Shown here one piece after another: positions 25,934 to 34,658 of a DNA stretch of 64,000 bases. The notes under the pieces were generated by a model, which was not told the origin of the DNA, searched no databases, and saw only the letters and a list, made by a program, of their open reading frames with translations. The position numbers and the translations under genes were made by a program. This stretch comes from Chitinophagaceae bacterium (GTDB lineage: Bacteria; Bacteroidota; Bacteroidia; Chitinophagales; Chitinophagaceae). Numbering within the stretch: the first letter of the stretch is position 1; each line of letters begins with the position of its first letter. The DNA lies in NCBI GenBank assembly GCA_027489035.1, contig JAIYAN010000016.1, positions 1 through 64,000 of the forward strand, written 5' to 3'.

Positions 25934-27181
25934 TTATTTATTAGATTCTTGTGTTTTATATCCTTTAATGCCAAAATAAAATATCACAACGAAGCAAATT
26001 AAAGGGACTATATACCCCATTTGAATATTATTGTACGCATCACTAATTACGCCAAATGCTCTTGGCAAAATGGCCCCACCTACAATTGACATAATGATTA
26101 AACTACTTCCATATTCAGTGTCACCTTCGAGGTTTTTAATGCCTAAAGAAAAAATGGTTGGAAACATAATTGACATGAAAAAACAAATGCCAACAATGGC
26201 ATAAATGGTAATCATGCCGGAGCCTAACATGGCTATGATGCACAATAAAACATTTATTATAGCATACATTGCTAATAAAGAAGCGGGAGAAATAAATCGC
26301 ATTAAAAAAGTACCTAAAAATCTTCCAATTAAAAATGCAAATCCACAGGTGCTAAGGTAAATGGCTGCGGTGTGTTCATCAATTGTAGCCGCTTTGGTAG
26401 CGTATAAAATAAACAAACTGAAAACTGACACTTGCGCACCAACATAAAAAAATTGTGCCACTACAGCCCAGCTTAAATGTTTGTGTTTTAGCGCATGGAA
26501 AACCGTTTTACTTGATGCTTTCTTATTTTCAATTTCTATTTTTGGAAGTTTAGTAAATCCAAAAATAACCGCAATTAAAATCAACACAATGCCTAAAATG
26601 ATGTAGGGTGTTTTTACTGTTGATGCTTCAGAAGCGAGTGCGATTTTTCTTGCAGATTCACTCATTAGATTCAATTCTGCTTCCGTTTTTCCTTTTGTAA
26701 AAATTAAATATCCGCCAATAACCGGTGCTAAAGCAGCTGCCAAACCATTGAATGACTGTGCTAAATTCAATCGTTGTACAGATGTTTTAGGGTCTCCCAA
26801 TAATGCTGCATAAGGATTTGCTGCAGTTTCCAAAATGGTTAAGCCACATGCAATAATAAATAATGCCACTAAAAAGAAGTTATACGACTGGTTATTGGCA
26901 GCAGGTACAAATAAAAACGAACCAAAGGCAAATAATAACAAGCCCAAAATTATTCCGGATTTATATCCATATTTTTTCATGATGAACCCTGCTGGTAAAG
27001 CCATGATAAAATAGGCGATAAATACAGCAGAATCAACTAGTGTAGCTTGAGTGGTATTTAGTGTGAATGATTTTTTTAGATGTGGAATTAAAATCGGATC
27101 TAGGTTATGTGCAAAGCCCCACAAAAAAAACAACGTGGTGATAAGTGCAAATGCAAATAAATATGGGTTCTTACTTTTCAT
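25934..27181 (-). CDS. fucP: L-fucose:proton symporter, MFS (415 aa)
   Basis: A major-facilitator protein with about 12 hydrophobic segments and a FucP-type N-terminal half (FFLWGFAHNLDPILIPHLKK, then AYFIMALPAGFIMKKYGYKSG, and ETAANPYAALLGDP, the signature of FGHS-family sugar permeases). It would bring L-fucose or a similar monosaccharide across the inner membrane. The length is typical. The gene lies between the FAH hydrolase (19-nt gap) and the mutarotase (5-nt gap), consistent with an inner-membrane import step. Some relatives carry glucose/galactose, so the substrate rests mainly on context. Confidence 0.85.
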   Translation of the reverse strand: MKSKNPYLFAFALITTLFFLWGFAHNLDPILIPHLKKSFTLNTTQATLVDSAVFIAYFIMALPAGFIMKKYGYKSGIILGLLLFAFGSFLFVPAANNQSYNFFLVALFIIACGLTILETAANPYAALLGDPKTSVQRLNLAQSFNGLAAALAPVIGGYLIFTKGKTEAELNLMSESARKIALASEASTVKTPYIILGIVLILIAVIFGFTKLPKIEIENKKASSKTVFHALKHKHLSWAVVAQFFYVGAQVSVFSLFILYATKAATIDEHTAAIYLSTCGFAFLIGRFLGTFLMRFISPASLLAMYAIINVLLCIIAMLGSGMITIYAIVGICFFMSIMFPTIFSLGIKNLEGDTEYGSSLIIMSIVGGAILPRAFGVISDAYNNIQMGYIVPLICFVVIFYFGIKGYKTQESNK

Positions 27182-27200
27182 ATAATTTAATTAAACTGAT

Positions 27201-28055
27201 TTATACTGTTTTCGAATAAGCAATAACTTCTTGTTTACTGCTTCCTAATCCTTCAATTCCCAATTCTACGATGTCACCTTCTTTTAAAAAAATATTAGGT
27301 GTAAAGCCAAGACCAACACCAGCAGGAGTTCCAGTACTTATGATGTCACCGGGTAACAAGGTCATAAATTGACTGATATAAGAAACTAAAAAAGGGATAT
27401 TGAAAATCAAATCATCTGTGTTTCCATCTTGCATTATTTTTCCATTAACTGATAACCATAAATGCAATTGGTGAGGGTCACTTATTTCATCTTTGGTTAC
27501 CATCCAAGGGCCAATTGGCGCAAACGAGTCGCAGCCTTTTCCTTTATCCCAAGTTCCGCCTCTTTCCAATTGGAATGCTCTTTCACTGATATCGTTATGC
27601 AACACATATCCGGCTATACAATCCATTGCATCTTCAACTTCAACATAACTTGCTTTCTTTTCGATAACAATGGCTAGCTCCACTTCCCAATCCGTTTTCA
27701 CTGAATTTTTTGGAATGATAATATGATCAAAAGGTCCCGAAAATGAAGTGGTGGCCTTCATGAAGATGATGGGTTCTTTGGGAATATCGGCGTTGGTTTC
27801 TTTCGCATGTTTTGCATAATTCAAACCCACGCAAATGATTTTTGAAGGTCGCGCAATTGGAGTCGCAATTCTAGATGACTCAGGAATTTCAGATAGCTTT
27901 TTTTGTTCTAATTGCTTTCTTAAATTTTGAATTCCGTTATTGGCAAAAAAATGCTCATCATAATCATTCACTAAAGCACTCACATCGTAATTGGCGCCAT
28001 CTAGATGTATGCCTGGTTTTTCATTTCCAATTGTTCCAAATCGTATTAATTTCAC
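27201..28055 (-). CDS. Fumarylacetoacetate hydrolase family, probable 2,4-diketo-3-deoxy-L-fuconate hydrolase (284 aa)
   Basis: An FAH-fold protein: CVGLNYAKHAKE, metal-site Glu residues in DWEVELAIVI, HNDISERAFQ, KGCDSFAPIGPW, and the C-terminal GDIISTGTPAGVG. Members cleave or hydrate acylpyruvate-like beta-diketo acids with a divalent metal. In the non-phosphorylated L-fucose pathway this enzyme hydrolyses 2,4-diketo-3-deoxy-L-fuconate to pyruvate and L-lactate. It follows the SDR proposed to make that substrate (24-nt gap). Confidence 0.8.
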   Translation of the reverse strand: MKLIRFGTIGNEKPGIHLDGANYDVSALVNDYDEHFFANNGIQNLRKQLEQKKLSEIPESSRIATPIARPSKIICVGLNYAKHAKETNADIPKEPIIFMKATTSFSGPFDHIIIPKNSVKTDWEVELAIVIEKKASYVEVEDAMDCIAGYVLHNDISERAFQLERGGTWDKGKGCDSFAPIGPWMVTKDEISDPHQLHLWLSVNGKIMQDGNTDDLIFNIPFLVSYISQFMTLLPGDIISTGTPAGVGLGFTPNIFLKEGDIVELGIEGLGSSKQEVIAYSKTV

Positions 28056-28079
28056 TTTTAACTTTTGAATTTTTATTTT

Positions 28080-28844
28080 TTAATTATTTAATGTCACAAA
28101 ACCACCATCAATAGGAAAATCACTACCTGTAATAAACGCCGCTTCATCACTACACAAGTACAAAATCAAAGCCGCCATTTCATTAGTTGTTCCCATTCTT
28201 CCGATGGGTTGACTTTTCGAAAGCTTTTCGAAAACTTCTTTTTCTTTACCGGGATAATGTTTTGAAATAAAATCATCTACAAAAGGCGTGTGTACTCTTG
28301 CTGGAGAAATGCAATTGCATCTGATGTTTTCATTGATGTAATCTTTTGCTACACTCAATGTCATCGCATATACGGCTCCTTTACTCATGCTGTATGCAAA
28401 TCTTTCTGATAGTCCAACTTTAGCAGCGATTGAGCTGGTATTAATAATTACACCACCACCATTTGATTTCATAATTGGGATGGCTTCATGCATACAATTA
28501 AAAGTACCTTTTACATTTACATTAAATACATTTTCGAAATCTTCTTCAGTCGTGTTTTCTACATTTCCGACATGGCTTATTCCTGCACAATTTATCAGGA
28601 TATCGAGTTTGTTTATTTTTGAAAATGTATTTTTTACTTCTTGGGGTATTGCTACGTTGAAAATTATGGATACTGCTGCACCTCCGTTTTCATTAATATT
28701 ATCAGTTACTTTATCTGCATTCGTTTTATTCAAATCAGCTACAAAAACAGAAGCACCCATTTCAGACAAAATCAATGCTGTTGCTTTGCCAATTCCACTG
28801 CCAGCACCTGTTATCATAACTTTTTTGTTTTGCAATGAAAACAT
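28080..28844 (-). CDS. SDR oxidoreductase, probable 2-keto-3-deoxy-L-fuconate 4-dehydrogenase (254 aa)
   Basis: A classical SDR: TGAGSGIG (12-19), NCAGISHVG, Ser in INTSSIAAKVG, YSMSKGA (YxxxK), SPARVHTPF and a terminal DFPIDGGFVTL. It is the first gene of the minus-strand operon and directly precedes the FAH-family gene. That pair is characteristic of the route in which 2-keto-3-deoxy-L-fuconate is oxidised at C4 and then cleaved. The exact substrate is inferred. Transcription would start in the 220-bp spacer shared with the divergent AraC gene. Confidence 0.78.
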   Translation of the reverse strand: MFSLQNKKVMITGAGSGIGKATALILSEMGASVFVADLNKTNADKVTDNINENGGAAVSIIFNVAIPQEVKNTFSKINKLDILINCAGISHVGNVENTTEEDFENVFNVNVKGTFNCMHEAIPIMKSNGGGVIINTSSIAAKVGLSERFAYSMSKGAVYAMTLSVAKDYINENIRCNCISPARVHTPFVDDFISKHYPGKEKEVFEKLSKSQPIGRMGTTNEMAALILYLCSDEAAFITGSDFPIDGGFVTLNN

Positions 28845-29034
28845 ACTTTCTTTTTAATTTTTTTGAGTATTTATTTTATTATTTCTGGAAAAGCTAAACT
28901 GATATTCAACTTTTAATTTAGTTAGGATTCGCTTAAAACAATTACGAATAAACAAAACGAAGATAATTTTTTGAAAATAGAAGCAGTTGTATATAAAAAC
29001 CCATTTTGTGTATAAAATAAACATAGATAGTTGT

Positions 29035-29042
29035 TATTTTTG
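29035..29042 (+). promoter_or_regulatory. Candidate -7 box for the AraC gene
   Basis: TATTTTTG matches TAnnTTTG exactly and ends 22 bp before the ATG at 29065. The nearest upstream TTTG (29005-29008) is 26 bp away, further than the usual ~19-20 bp, so the -33 box is poor; this may reflect an activator-dependent promoter. I saw no equally good box for the divergent operon starting at 28844. Confidence 0.35.
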
Positions 29043-29064
29043 TAGTTGATATAATCGTTGAAAC

Positions 29065-29964
29065 ATGAGTAACTTGATTTCAGATCAACAGAAATATGAT
29101 CCATGGGAGACAAAACAGGAAATTACAGATGTAAAAATTTCTATTCTTTGCAGCCGCTATTCAATGCTTGCTGAATGGCAGTGTCAAAATTTGACTTCAC
29201 CTTTTTGGAGAATATATCATAGTCGTCTTGGTGGAGGATTCATTTCATTTGAAGGGAAAACATTTGAAATTCGACCCAAATCCATAATTATAATTCCACC
29301 TAATACGGCCTTCTTATGTTATTTAAAAAAGCCCAGTAAGTTTAAATATGAAAAAATTAAAAGCATCCAAATAAATAAAGAATCAGAAATCAATTTATAC
29401 AATAAAGAAGGTATGATTGATCAAATGTTTGTTCATTTTAAAATGGGCTTCCCTTATGATTGGATTAAACCAAACATTTATCAATTTGAATTAGATATTT
29501 ATGCTGAAAAATTAATTAGAAGCATAGAATTAAAAATGATTGAAGAACCTGTTTTTATTGATTTTAGAAATAATATCAGCATAAAATATTTTGTGTTGTA
29601 TGCACTTCAATTGCTTCCAGCATTGATTTGGAAAGTGCCAAGTATCGATGAAAGAATATTAAATATTGTGAAATATATTGATAACCATATTGCAGATCCG
29701 CTTACAAATCAAGAGTTGAGTAAAATTGCCAACCTGGCCAAAAATTCCTTCGCCAGATTGTTTAAGGATAACCTTAAATGTACCGTTCGAGATTTTATTT
29801 TACAAAGAAGAATTGATCATGCGATTACGCTTTTTCATCACACCAATATTTCTATAGATCAAGTAGCAGTTAAATGTGGGTTTTACGACCGACATCATTT
29901 TTCTCGTTTTTTTAAAAGTTTCACAGGGCTGTCTCCGGCAAATTATCGAAAGAATTTTATTTAA
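29065..29964 (+). CDS. AraC-family transcriptional regulator (299 aa)
   Basis: The C-terminal ~100 residues form the double helix-turn-helix of AraC/XylS: NQELSKIANLAKNSFARLFKDNL, IDQVAVKCGFYDRHHFSRFFKSFTGLSPANYRK. The N-terminal ~170 residues look like a cupin-type sugar-sensing domain (SFEGKTFEIRPKSIIIIPPNT). It is transcribed away from the fucose/uronate operon, 220 bp apart, the classical arrangement for a regulator of the divergent genes. It may also act on the xylose genes convergent with it, though those have their own LacI-like site. Inducer unknown. Confidence 0.88.
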   Translation: MSNLISDQQKYDPWETKQEITDVKISILCSRYSMLAEWQCQNLTSPFWRIYHSRLGGGFISFEGKTFEIRPKSIIIIPPNTAFLCYLKKPSKFKYEKIKSIQINKESEINLYNKEGMIDQMFVHFKMGFPYDWIKPNIYQFELDIYAEKLIRSIELKMIEEPVFIDFRNNISIKYFVLYALQLLPALIWKVPSIDERILNIVKYIDNHIADPLTNQELSKIANLAKNSFARLFKDNLKCTVRDFILQRRIDHAITLFHHTNISIDQVAVKCGFYDRHHFSRFFKSFTGLSPANYRKNFI

Positions 29965-29984
29965 TCATTTAAGTTTGTGTTTAA

Positions 29985-30014
29985 AATAAATCCCGACAAA
30001 TGCCGGGATTTATT
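29985..30014. terminator. Bidirectional rho-independent terminator
   Basis: AATAAATCCCG (29985-29995) pairs perfectly with CGGGATTTATT (30004-30014) around a short loop. A-rich and T-rich flanks allow function on both strands. It sits exactly between the converging AraC gene (stop 29964) and the symporter gene (stop 30039). Confidence 0.75.
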
Positions 30015-30038
30015 CATTAAGAAATTGTTTTTAATTAT

Positions 30039-31673
30039 TTATGCACCACCTACACCTAAAGGTGAGAAATAAAGGAAAATAGCGACAATAATAACAATAA
30101 CAAATACCGATAACCAAACATCTTTTGCATTCCAACTCGCTCTTGAACTTGCCTTGTCTTCATTTACGGTAGTTGCAAATGTTAACCCATTCAATTGTGC
30201 TTCTGATGGAGCTTCGCTCAACAAACTAATGATGATCATTAACGCAATAGAAATCAAGAAAAGTATGATACAGAAATATAAGAAATTGAGATTGGCAAAA
30301 TCATACCAAAAACCAGTTAAAGTAGATTTATTTAACTCGAGAATGATTCTAAAGATGCCCAATCCAAATCCTATAATCATTGCGCTGAAAGCCCCTTTGG
30401 CGTTGATTCTTTTGCTGTACACACCTAATAAGAAAACGGCTGCAATTGGTGGTGCTAGATATGATTGTACACTTTGTAGATATTGATATAATACACCCGA
30501 AATTTTCGACATTAACGGAATCCATATCATTCCTAAAATCACCACTACAGCTGTAGTAATTCTTCCTACACGAACCAACGTTTTATTATCTGCTTCAGGT
30601 TTGATTTTTTGGTAAATATCCATGGTGAATAATGTAGCACATGCGTTATAAACAGACGCCAACGAACTCATTAAAGCTGCCAGTAAACCTCCTGCTAATA
30701 ATCCACGTAATCCAACAGGAAGCAACTCCCTTACCAATGTTGGGAAAGCTTGATTGGGGTCGTCAAGCACAAGTTTGCCTTGTTCATGTAATGAATAGGC
30801 GATAAGCCCTGGTATCATGAAAATGAAGAAAGGCATTAGTTTTAAATATGCTGCGAAAATCGTTCCTCGTCTTGCTTGTTTTTCGTCTCTCGCTGCCAAG
30901 CATCTTTGCACAATGTGTTGGTCTGTACACCAATACCAAATACCCACAATAGGTGATGCAAAAAGTATTCCCAACCATGGAAAATTCGGATCGCTTAAAG
31001 CTGGGAACATGTTTAATTTGCTTTTAGGAATTGAAGTCATTAAACCATCCCATCCGCCTACTTCTTTTAATCCATAAAACATCAATACTGTAGAGCCCAA
31101 TAAAAGTACAATAGCTTGTATAGCTTCTGTGTACATTACAGCATGAAGTCCACCGAAAATGGTATAAACACCTGTAATGATTACAAGAATAATCGCGGCT
31201 GTCCAAAAATCAACACCTGGAAAGAAAATGGTAATTACCGTTGCTGCGGCAAAAATGGTAACAGAAGCTTTGGTGATGATGTAGCTCAGCAATTGAATGA
31301 TTGACAGTAAAATTCTGGATTGCGGATTGAATCTTCTTTCTAAAAATTCGGGCATGGTGTACACCATACTTCTCATGTAAAACGGAACAAACACCCATCC
31401 CAGTAAAAGAATTATCCAAGAGTGTAGTTCGTAATGTCCCATCACTACGCCTGATTGCGCTGCAGTTCCAGCAAGTCCTACAATATGCTCTGATCCTACA
31501 TTTGATGCAAGGATAGATGCCCCAATGACAAACCAACCAAGATTTCGATTGGCCAGAAAATAATCAGAAGGAGAGGCCTTACTTTTTCTAATCGACCAAA
31601 TTGAAACAGCGCCGATAATAAGTAAATACAAAATGATAAAAAGCCAGTCGATGTATCCGAATAAATGCTTCAT
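30039..31673 (-). CDS. Sodium:solute symporter family sugar transporter (544 aa)
   Basis: An inner-membrane SSS/SGLT-type transporter with about 14 hydrophobic segments: N-terminal FGYIDWLFIILYLLIIGAVS, ASNVGSEHIVGLAGTAA, GWVFVPFYMRS, GGLLAALMSSLASVYN. It probably uses the sodium gradient to import a monosaccharide or sugar acid. It starts 10 nt after xylose isomerase, making it the third gene of the xylose operon, so xylose (or arabinose) is the best guess; SSS proteins for galacturonate or glucose exist too. The terminator at 29985-30014 follows. Confidence 0.85.
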   Translation of the reverse strand: MKHLFGYIDWLFIILYLLIIGAVSIWSIRKSKASPSDYFLANRNLGWFVIGASILASNVGSEHIVGLAGTAAQSGVVMGHYELHSWIILLLGWVFVPFYMRSMVYTMPEFLERRFNPQSRILLSIIQLLSYIITKASVTIFAAATVITIFFPGVDFWTAAIILVIITGVYTIFGGLHAVMYTEAIQAIVLLLGSTVLMFYGLKEVGGWDGLMTSIPKSKLNMFPALSDPNFPWLGILFASPIVGIWYWCTDQHIVQRCLAARDEKQARRGTIFAAYLKLMPFFIFMIPGLIAYSLHEQGKLVLDDPNQAFPTLVRELLPVGLRGLLAGGLLAALMSSLASVYNACATLFTMDIYQKIKPEADNKTLVRVGRITTAVVVILGMIWIPLMSKISGVLYQYLQSVQSYLAPPIAAVFLLGVYSKRINAKGAFSAMIIGFGLGIFRIILELNKSTLTGFWYDFANLNFLYFCIILFLISIALMIIISLLSEAPSEAQLNGLTFATTVNEDKASSRASWNAKDVWLSVFVIVIIVAIFLYFSPLGVGGA

Positions 31674-31683
31674 ATTTTATAAT

Positions 31684-32997
31684 TTAAATGTATTGATTAA
31701 TGATATTTTCTAACCATTCCTGTTTGCCACTAATTTTGGATGGTTCGCCTTTTTCAATAGCGAAAGCACGCAAGTCTTCCAAGGTTAGTTTCCCCGATTC
31801 AAAATCTTTTCCTTTGCCGTTATCGAAACTTGCATAACGGTTTGCTCTGAATGTTTTGTAAGGACTTTTTTCCAAAATATCATTAGCAGTTAATAATGCT
31901 CTTGCAAAACTGTCCATGCCGCCAATATGCGCCATGAATAAATCTTCAGGATCTGTAGAGTTTCTTCTGATTTTTGCATCGAAGTTTATACCACCACCAT
32001 TAAAGCCACCGGCTTCTAATATAACAAGCATTGCCTCTGTTAATTCAACAATGTTATTTGGAAATTGATCTGTATCCCATCCGTTTTGATAATCTCCGCG
32101 ATTTGCATCCATACTGCCGAGTAATCCTGCATCAGCGGCTACTTGCAATTCATGTTGGAATGTATGTCCAGCAAGCGTTGCATGATTTACTTCAATGTTC
32201 AAACTAAAATCATTTAGCAAATCATATTGTCTTAAAAAGCCAATCACGGTTTCGCAGTCATAATCATATTGATGTTTACTGGGCTCGCACGGTTTTGGTT
32301 CGATAAAGAATTTCCCTTTAAATCCATTTTTTCTCGCGTAGTCTTTAGCCAAATGTAAAAATTTAGCAAGATGTTCTTTCTCACGTTTCATGTTGGTATT
32401 TAGCAGACTCATGTAACCTTCTCTTCCTCCCCAAAAAACATAATTGGCTCCGTTTAATTTGATGGTGGCATCAATAGCCGCTTTTACTTGGGCACCCGCA
32501 TGAGCTAACACATGAAAGTCTGGATTGGTAGATGCGCCATTCATATAGCGGGTATTTGAAAATAGATTGGCTGTACCCCACAACAACGAAATGCCCGTTG
32601 CTTGCTGGTGTAGAGCTGCATGGTCAGTAATGATTTGTAGACGTTTCTCGTTATCAATAACATCATCTGTAAAATCAACTAAGTCAACATCGTGAAAACA
32701 ATAAAAAGGCAAACTTAATTTATGCATGAATTCAAAAGCGGCATCCATTTTTTGGCGTGCTTTATCCAATGCATCAGTGGTTGTATCCCAAGGAAAAATA
32801 TGTGTAGGACTTCCAAAAGGATCGGCTCCTGTTCCACAAAACGAATGCCAGTAAGCGCAAGCAAAACGCAAATGTTCTTTCATGGTTTTGCCAGCAACGA
32901 TATGATGTTCATTGTACCAACGAAATGCCAAAGGGTTATCCGTAGATTTTCCTTCAAATGGGATGACAGGAATGTTTGAGAAATAAGATTTATTCAT
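31684..32997 (-). CDS. xylA: Xylose isomerase (437 aa)
   Basis: A class II xylose isomerase of normal length: FHDVD (His102 and Asp105 of the catalytic site), [15 protein letters not shown] with metal/substrate Glu and Lys, [18 protein letters not shown], and GSMDANRGD supplying metal-binding Asp residues. It interconverts D-xylose and D-xylulose in the cytoplasm using two divalent cations. It overlaps the end of xylulokinase by 8 nt, showing co-transcription. Xylose would come from xyloglucan or xylogalacturonan side chains of the same plant walls targeted by the GH28 enzymes; that link is inferred. Confidence 0.93.
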   Translation of the reverse strand: MNKSYFSNIPVIPFEGKSTDNPLAFRWYNEHHIVAGKTMKEHLRFACAYWHSFCGTGADPFGSPTHIFPWDTTTDALDKARQKMDAAFEFMHKLSLPFYCFHDVDLVDFTDDVIDNEKRLQIITDHAALHQQATGISLLWGTANLFSNTRYMNGASTNPDFHVLAHAGAQVKAAIDATIKLNGANYVFWGGREGYMSLLNTNMKREKEHLAKFLHLAKDYARKNGFKGKFFIEPKPCEPSKHQYDYDCETVIGFLRQYDLLNDFSLNIEVNHATLAGHTFQHELQVAADAGLLGSMDANRGDYQNGWDTDQFPNNIVELTEAMLVILEAGGFNGGGINFDAKIRRNSTDPEDLFMAHIGGMDSFARALLTANDILEKSPYKTFRANRYASFDNGKGKDFESGKLTLEDLRAFAIEKGEPSKISGKQEWLENIINQYI

Positions 32998-34492
32998 GTG
33001 TAGAATTTTTATGTTGAGATTGTAATATTTGAATAAGCGATGATTTCCAATGAATATATAATTCAGGATAATTAGAATGTTGGTCTGGCGTTATGGTTTG
33101 AACTGGCTTAATTCCTTCAAACGCTGTTTCTGTGGTGAAGCAACCTGATCCAATACCAGCGCCAATTGCGGCACCCCAAGCTCCATCTGTTTGATAAAGT
33201 TCCAAAGGTATGCCAGTAGCATTTACAAAAGCGCGGATGAAAATATCGCTGAGAAACATATTGGCTTTTGCTGCGCGTATAACCTTAACCGTTGTACCTA
33301 GCTCTTGTAATAAATCTAGTCCGTATTTAAATGAATATGCTACGCCTTCAAGTCCTGCGCGGTATAAGTGTTCATTTTTGTGGATTGTGTAATTGATGCC
33401 TTTGATTTGAGCACCAATGTTTAGGTTGCCAAACATGCGCTCGGCTCCATTTCCAAAAGGGAAACAGGATAATCCTTCTGCGCCTTCCGGGATTGCGGAT
33501 GCAGTTTCATTTAGGGTGGAGTAGGATATAGGATTGTTTGCTAATGATCTAATCCATGCAGATGTAATACCACCTCCATTTATACAAAGCAGCTGTCCGA
33601 TGCTGATATTTTCTTTGTTATAATTTACATGCGCAAAACTATTGATTTTGGATTCAGGGTCTGATGTTGCTTTTGCTGAAATGCTATAAATTACGCCTGA
33701 TGTGCCTGCATTTGCCATCACTTCGCCTTCAGAAAAAACATTTAATGCCAATGCGTTATTGGGTTGATCTCCGGCTTTGTAAGTTATATTCGTTTCAAAA
33801 GGTAAATTGAATTTTGCTGCTATTTCGGATTTGATGGTTCCATGGTGAGCAAAACAAGGCATGTATTTTGGTAATAAGTTTGCATTAAATTCAAAGGCGT
33901 CTATAATCGCTTCTGAGATTTCTTGGTTGTTAAAATCCCAGAAAATGCCTTCAGAAAGTCCAGAGATGGTTGTGCTACATATACCCGTTAGTTTCATGGC
34001 AATGAAATCACCTGGTAGCATGATTTTGTAAATATTTGCATACACATCAGGTTCATGTTTTTTAATCCATGCTAATTTTGAAGCGGTGAAATTACCTGGT
34101 GTATTCAACATTGATGATAAACAATTTTCAACACCAATTTTTTTTGCAGCAACATCACCGATTTCTATTGCCCTACTATCACACCAGATGATGCTATTGT
34201 AAATGGAATTAAATTGAGCATCTACCATTACCAACCCATGCATTTGATAGGCAATGCCTATGGATGTGATGTCTTGGGGTTTATACAGTCCCGTATTATG
34301 TAATCGTTCAATGGCGATGCAAGTGTTTTCCCACCATATATTTGGATCTTGTTCAGCCCAGCCGGGTTGTGGTGAAATAATTGGCATTTCTATTTCTGGA
34401 TATTGTACAGAAGCAATTGTTGCACGAGTAACACTATCCACAACAGTCACTTTTACAGAAGATGTACCCAAATCAATACCTAGCAACAACAT
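32990..34492 (-). CDS. xylB: Xylulokinase (500 aa)
   Basis: FGGY-family kinase: N-terminal phosphate loop [11 protein letters not shown], the conserved [18 protein letters not shown], the second ATPase lobe with AGTSGVIYS, and [23 protein letters not shown]. It phosphorylates D-xylulose at O5 with ATP for entry to the pentose phosphate pathway. The length is normal. It is the first gene of the operon; its promoter lies in the 166-bp spacer that also holds an 18-bp LacI-like palindrome. FGGY kinases vary in substrate, but the adjacent xylA supports xylulose. Confidence 0.9.
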   Translation of the reverse strand: MLLLGIDLGTSSVKVTVVDSVTRATIASVQYPEIEMPIISPQPGWAEQDPNIWWENTCIAIERLHNTGLYKPQDITSIGIAYQMHGLVMVDAQFNSIYNSIIWCDSRAIEIGDVAAKKIGVENCLSSMLNTPGNFTASKLAWIKKHEPDVYANIYKIMLPGDFIAMKLTGICSTTISGLSEGIFWDFNNQEISEAIIDAFEFNANLLPKYMPCFAHHGTIKSEIAAKFNLPFETNITYKAGDQPNNALALNVFSEGEVMANAGTSGVIYSISAKATSDPESKINSFAHVNYNKENISIGQLLCINGGGITSAWIRSLANNPISYSTLNETASAIPEGAEGLSCFPFGNGAERMFGNLNIGAQIKGINYTIHKNEHLYRAGLEGVAYSFKYGLDLLQELGTTVKVIRAAKANMFLSDIFIRAFVNATGIPLELYQTDGAWGAAIGAGIGSGCFTTETAFEGIKPVQTITPDQHSNYPELYIHWKSSLIQILQSQHKNSTHE

Positions 34493-34546
34493 ATTTTATA
34501 TTTTATGAACAAAATAAAGTATTTAGTAAAATGTGGGATTAATTTT

Positions 34547-34564
34547 TATGCAAACGTTGCCATA
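34547..34564. promoter_or_regulatory. LacI-family-like operator upstream of xylB
   Basis: TATGCAAACGTTGCCATA is an even-length imperfect palindrome (14 of 18 positions symmetric) centred on CG, the hallmark of LacI/GalR sites. It lies about 55 bp upstream of the xylB ATG, where a repressor would block the promoter. No LacI-family gene is in the window, so the regulator would be encoded elsewhere. Confidence 0.45.
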
Positions 34565-34593
34565 ACAACGCCTTATATACGTTTCGGTTTCTT

Positions 34594-34637
34594 GTTATAA
34601 AAAAATAGAGCAACCAAAAATGATTGTCCTATTTTAT
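34594..34637 (-). terminator. Rho-independent terminator of the second GH28 gene
   Basis: On the minus strand AAAATAG (34635-34629) pairs with CTATTTT (34608-34602), extended by a CAA/TTG pairing after a small internal bulge, and the arm runs into seven consecutive U's (34605-34599). It lies 22 bp past the GH28 stop at 34659 and just upstream of the xylB promoter region, insulating the two units. Confidence 0.6.
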
Positions 34638-34658
34638 TTCGTTTATAAGTTTTGAATA

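Noticed and set aside
28387..28857. 156-codon plus-strand frame antisense to the first SDR gene
   Set aside because: The minus strand encodes a fully conserved SDR with cofactor and catalytic motifs; the antisense frame has no family resemblance.
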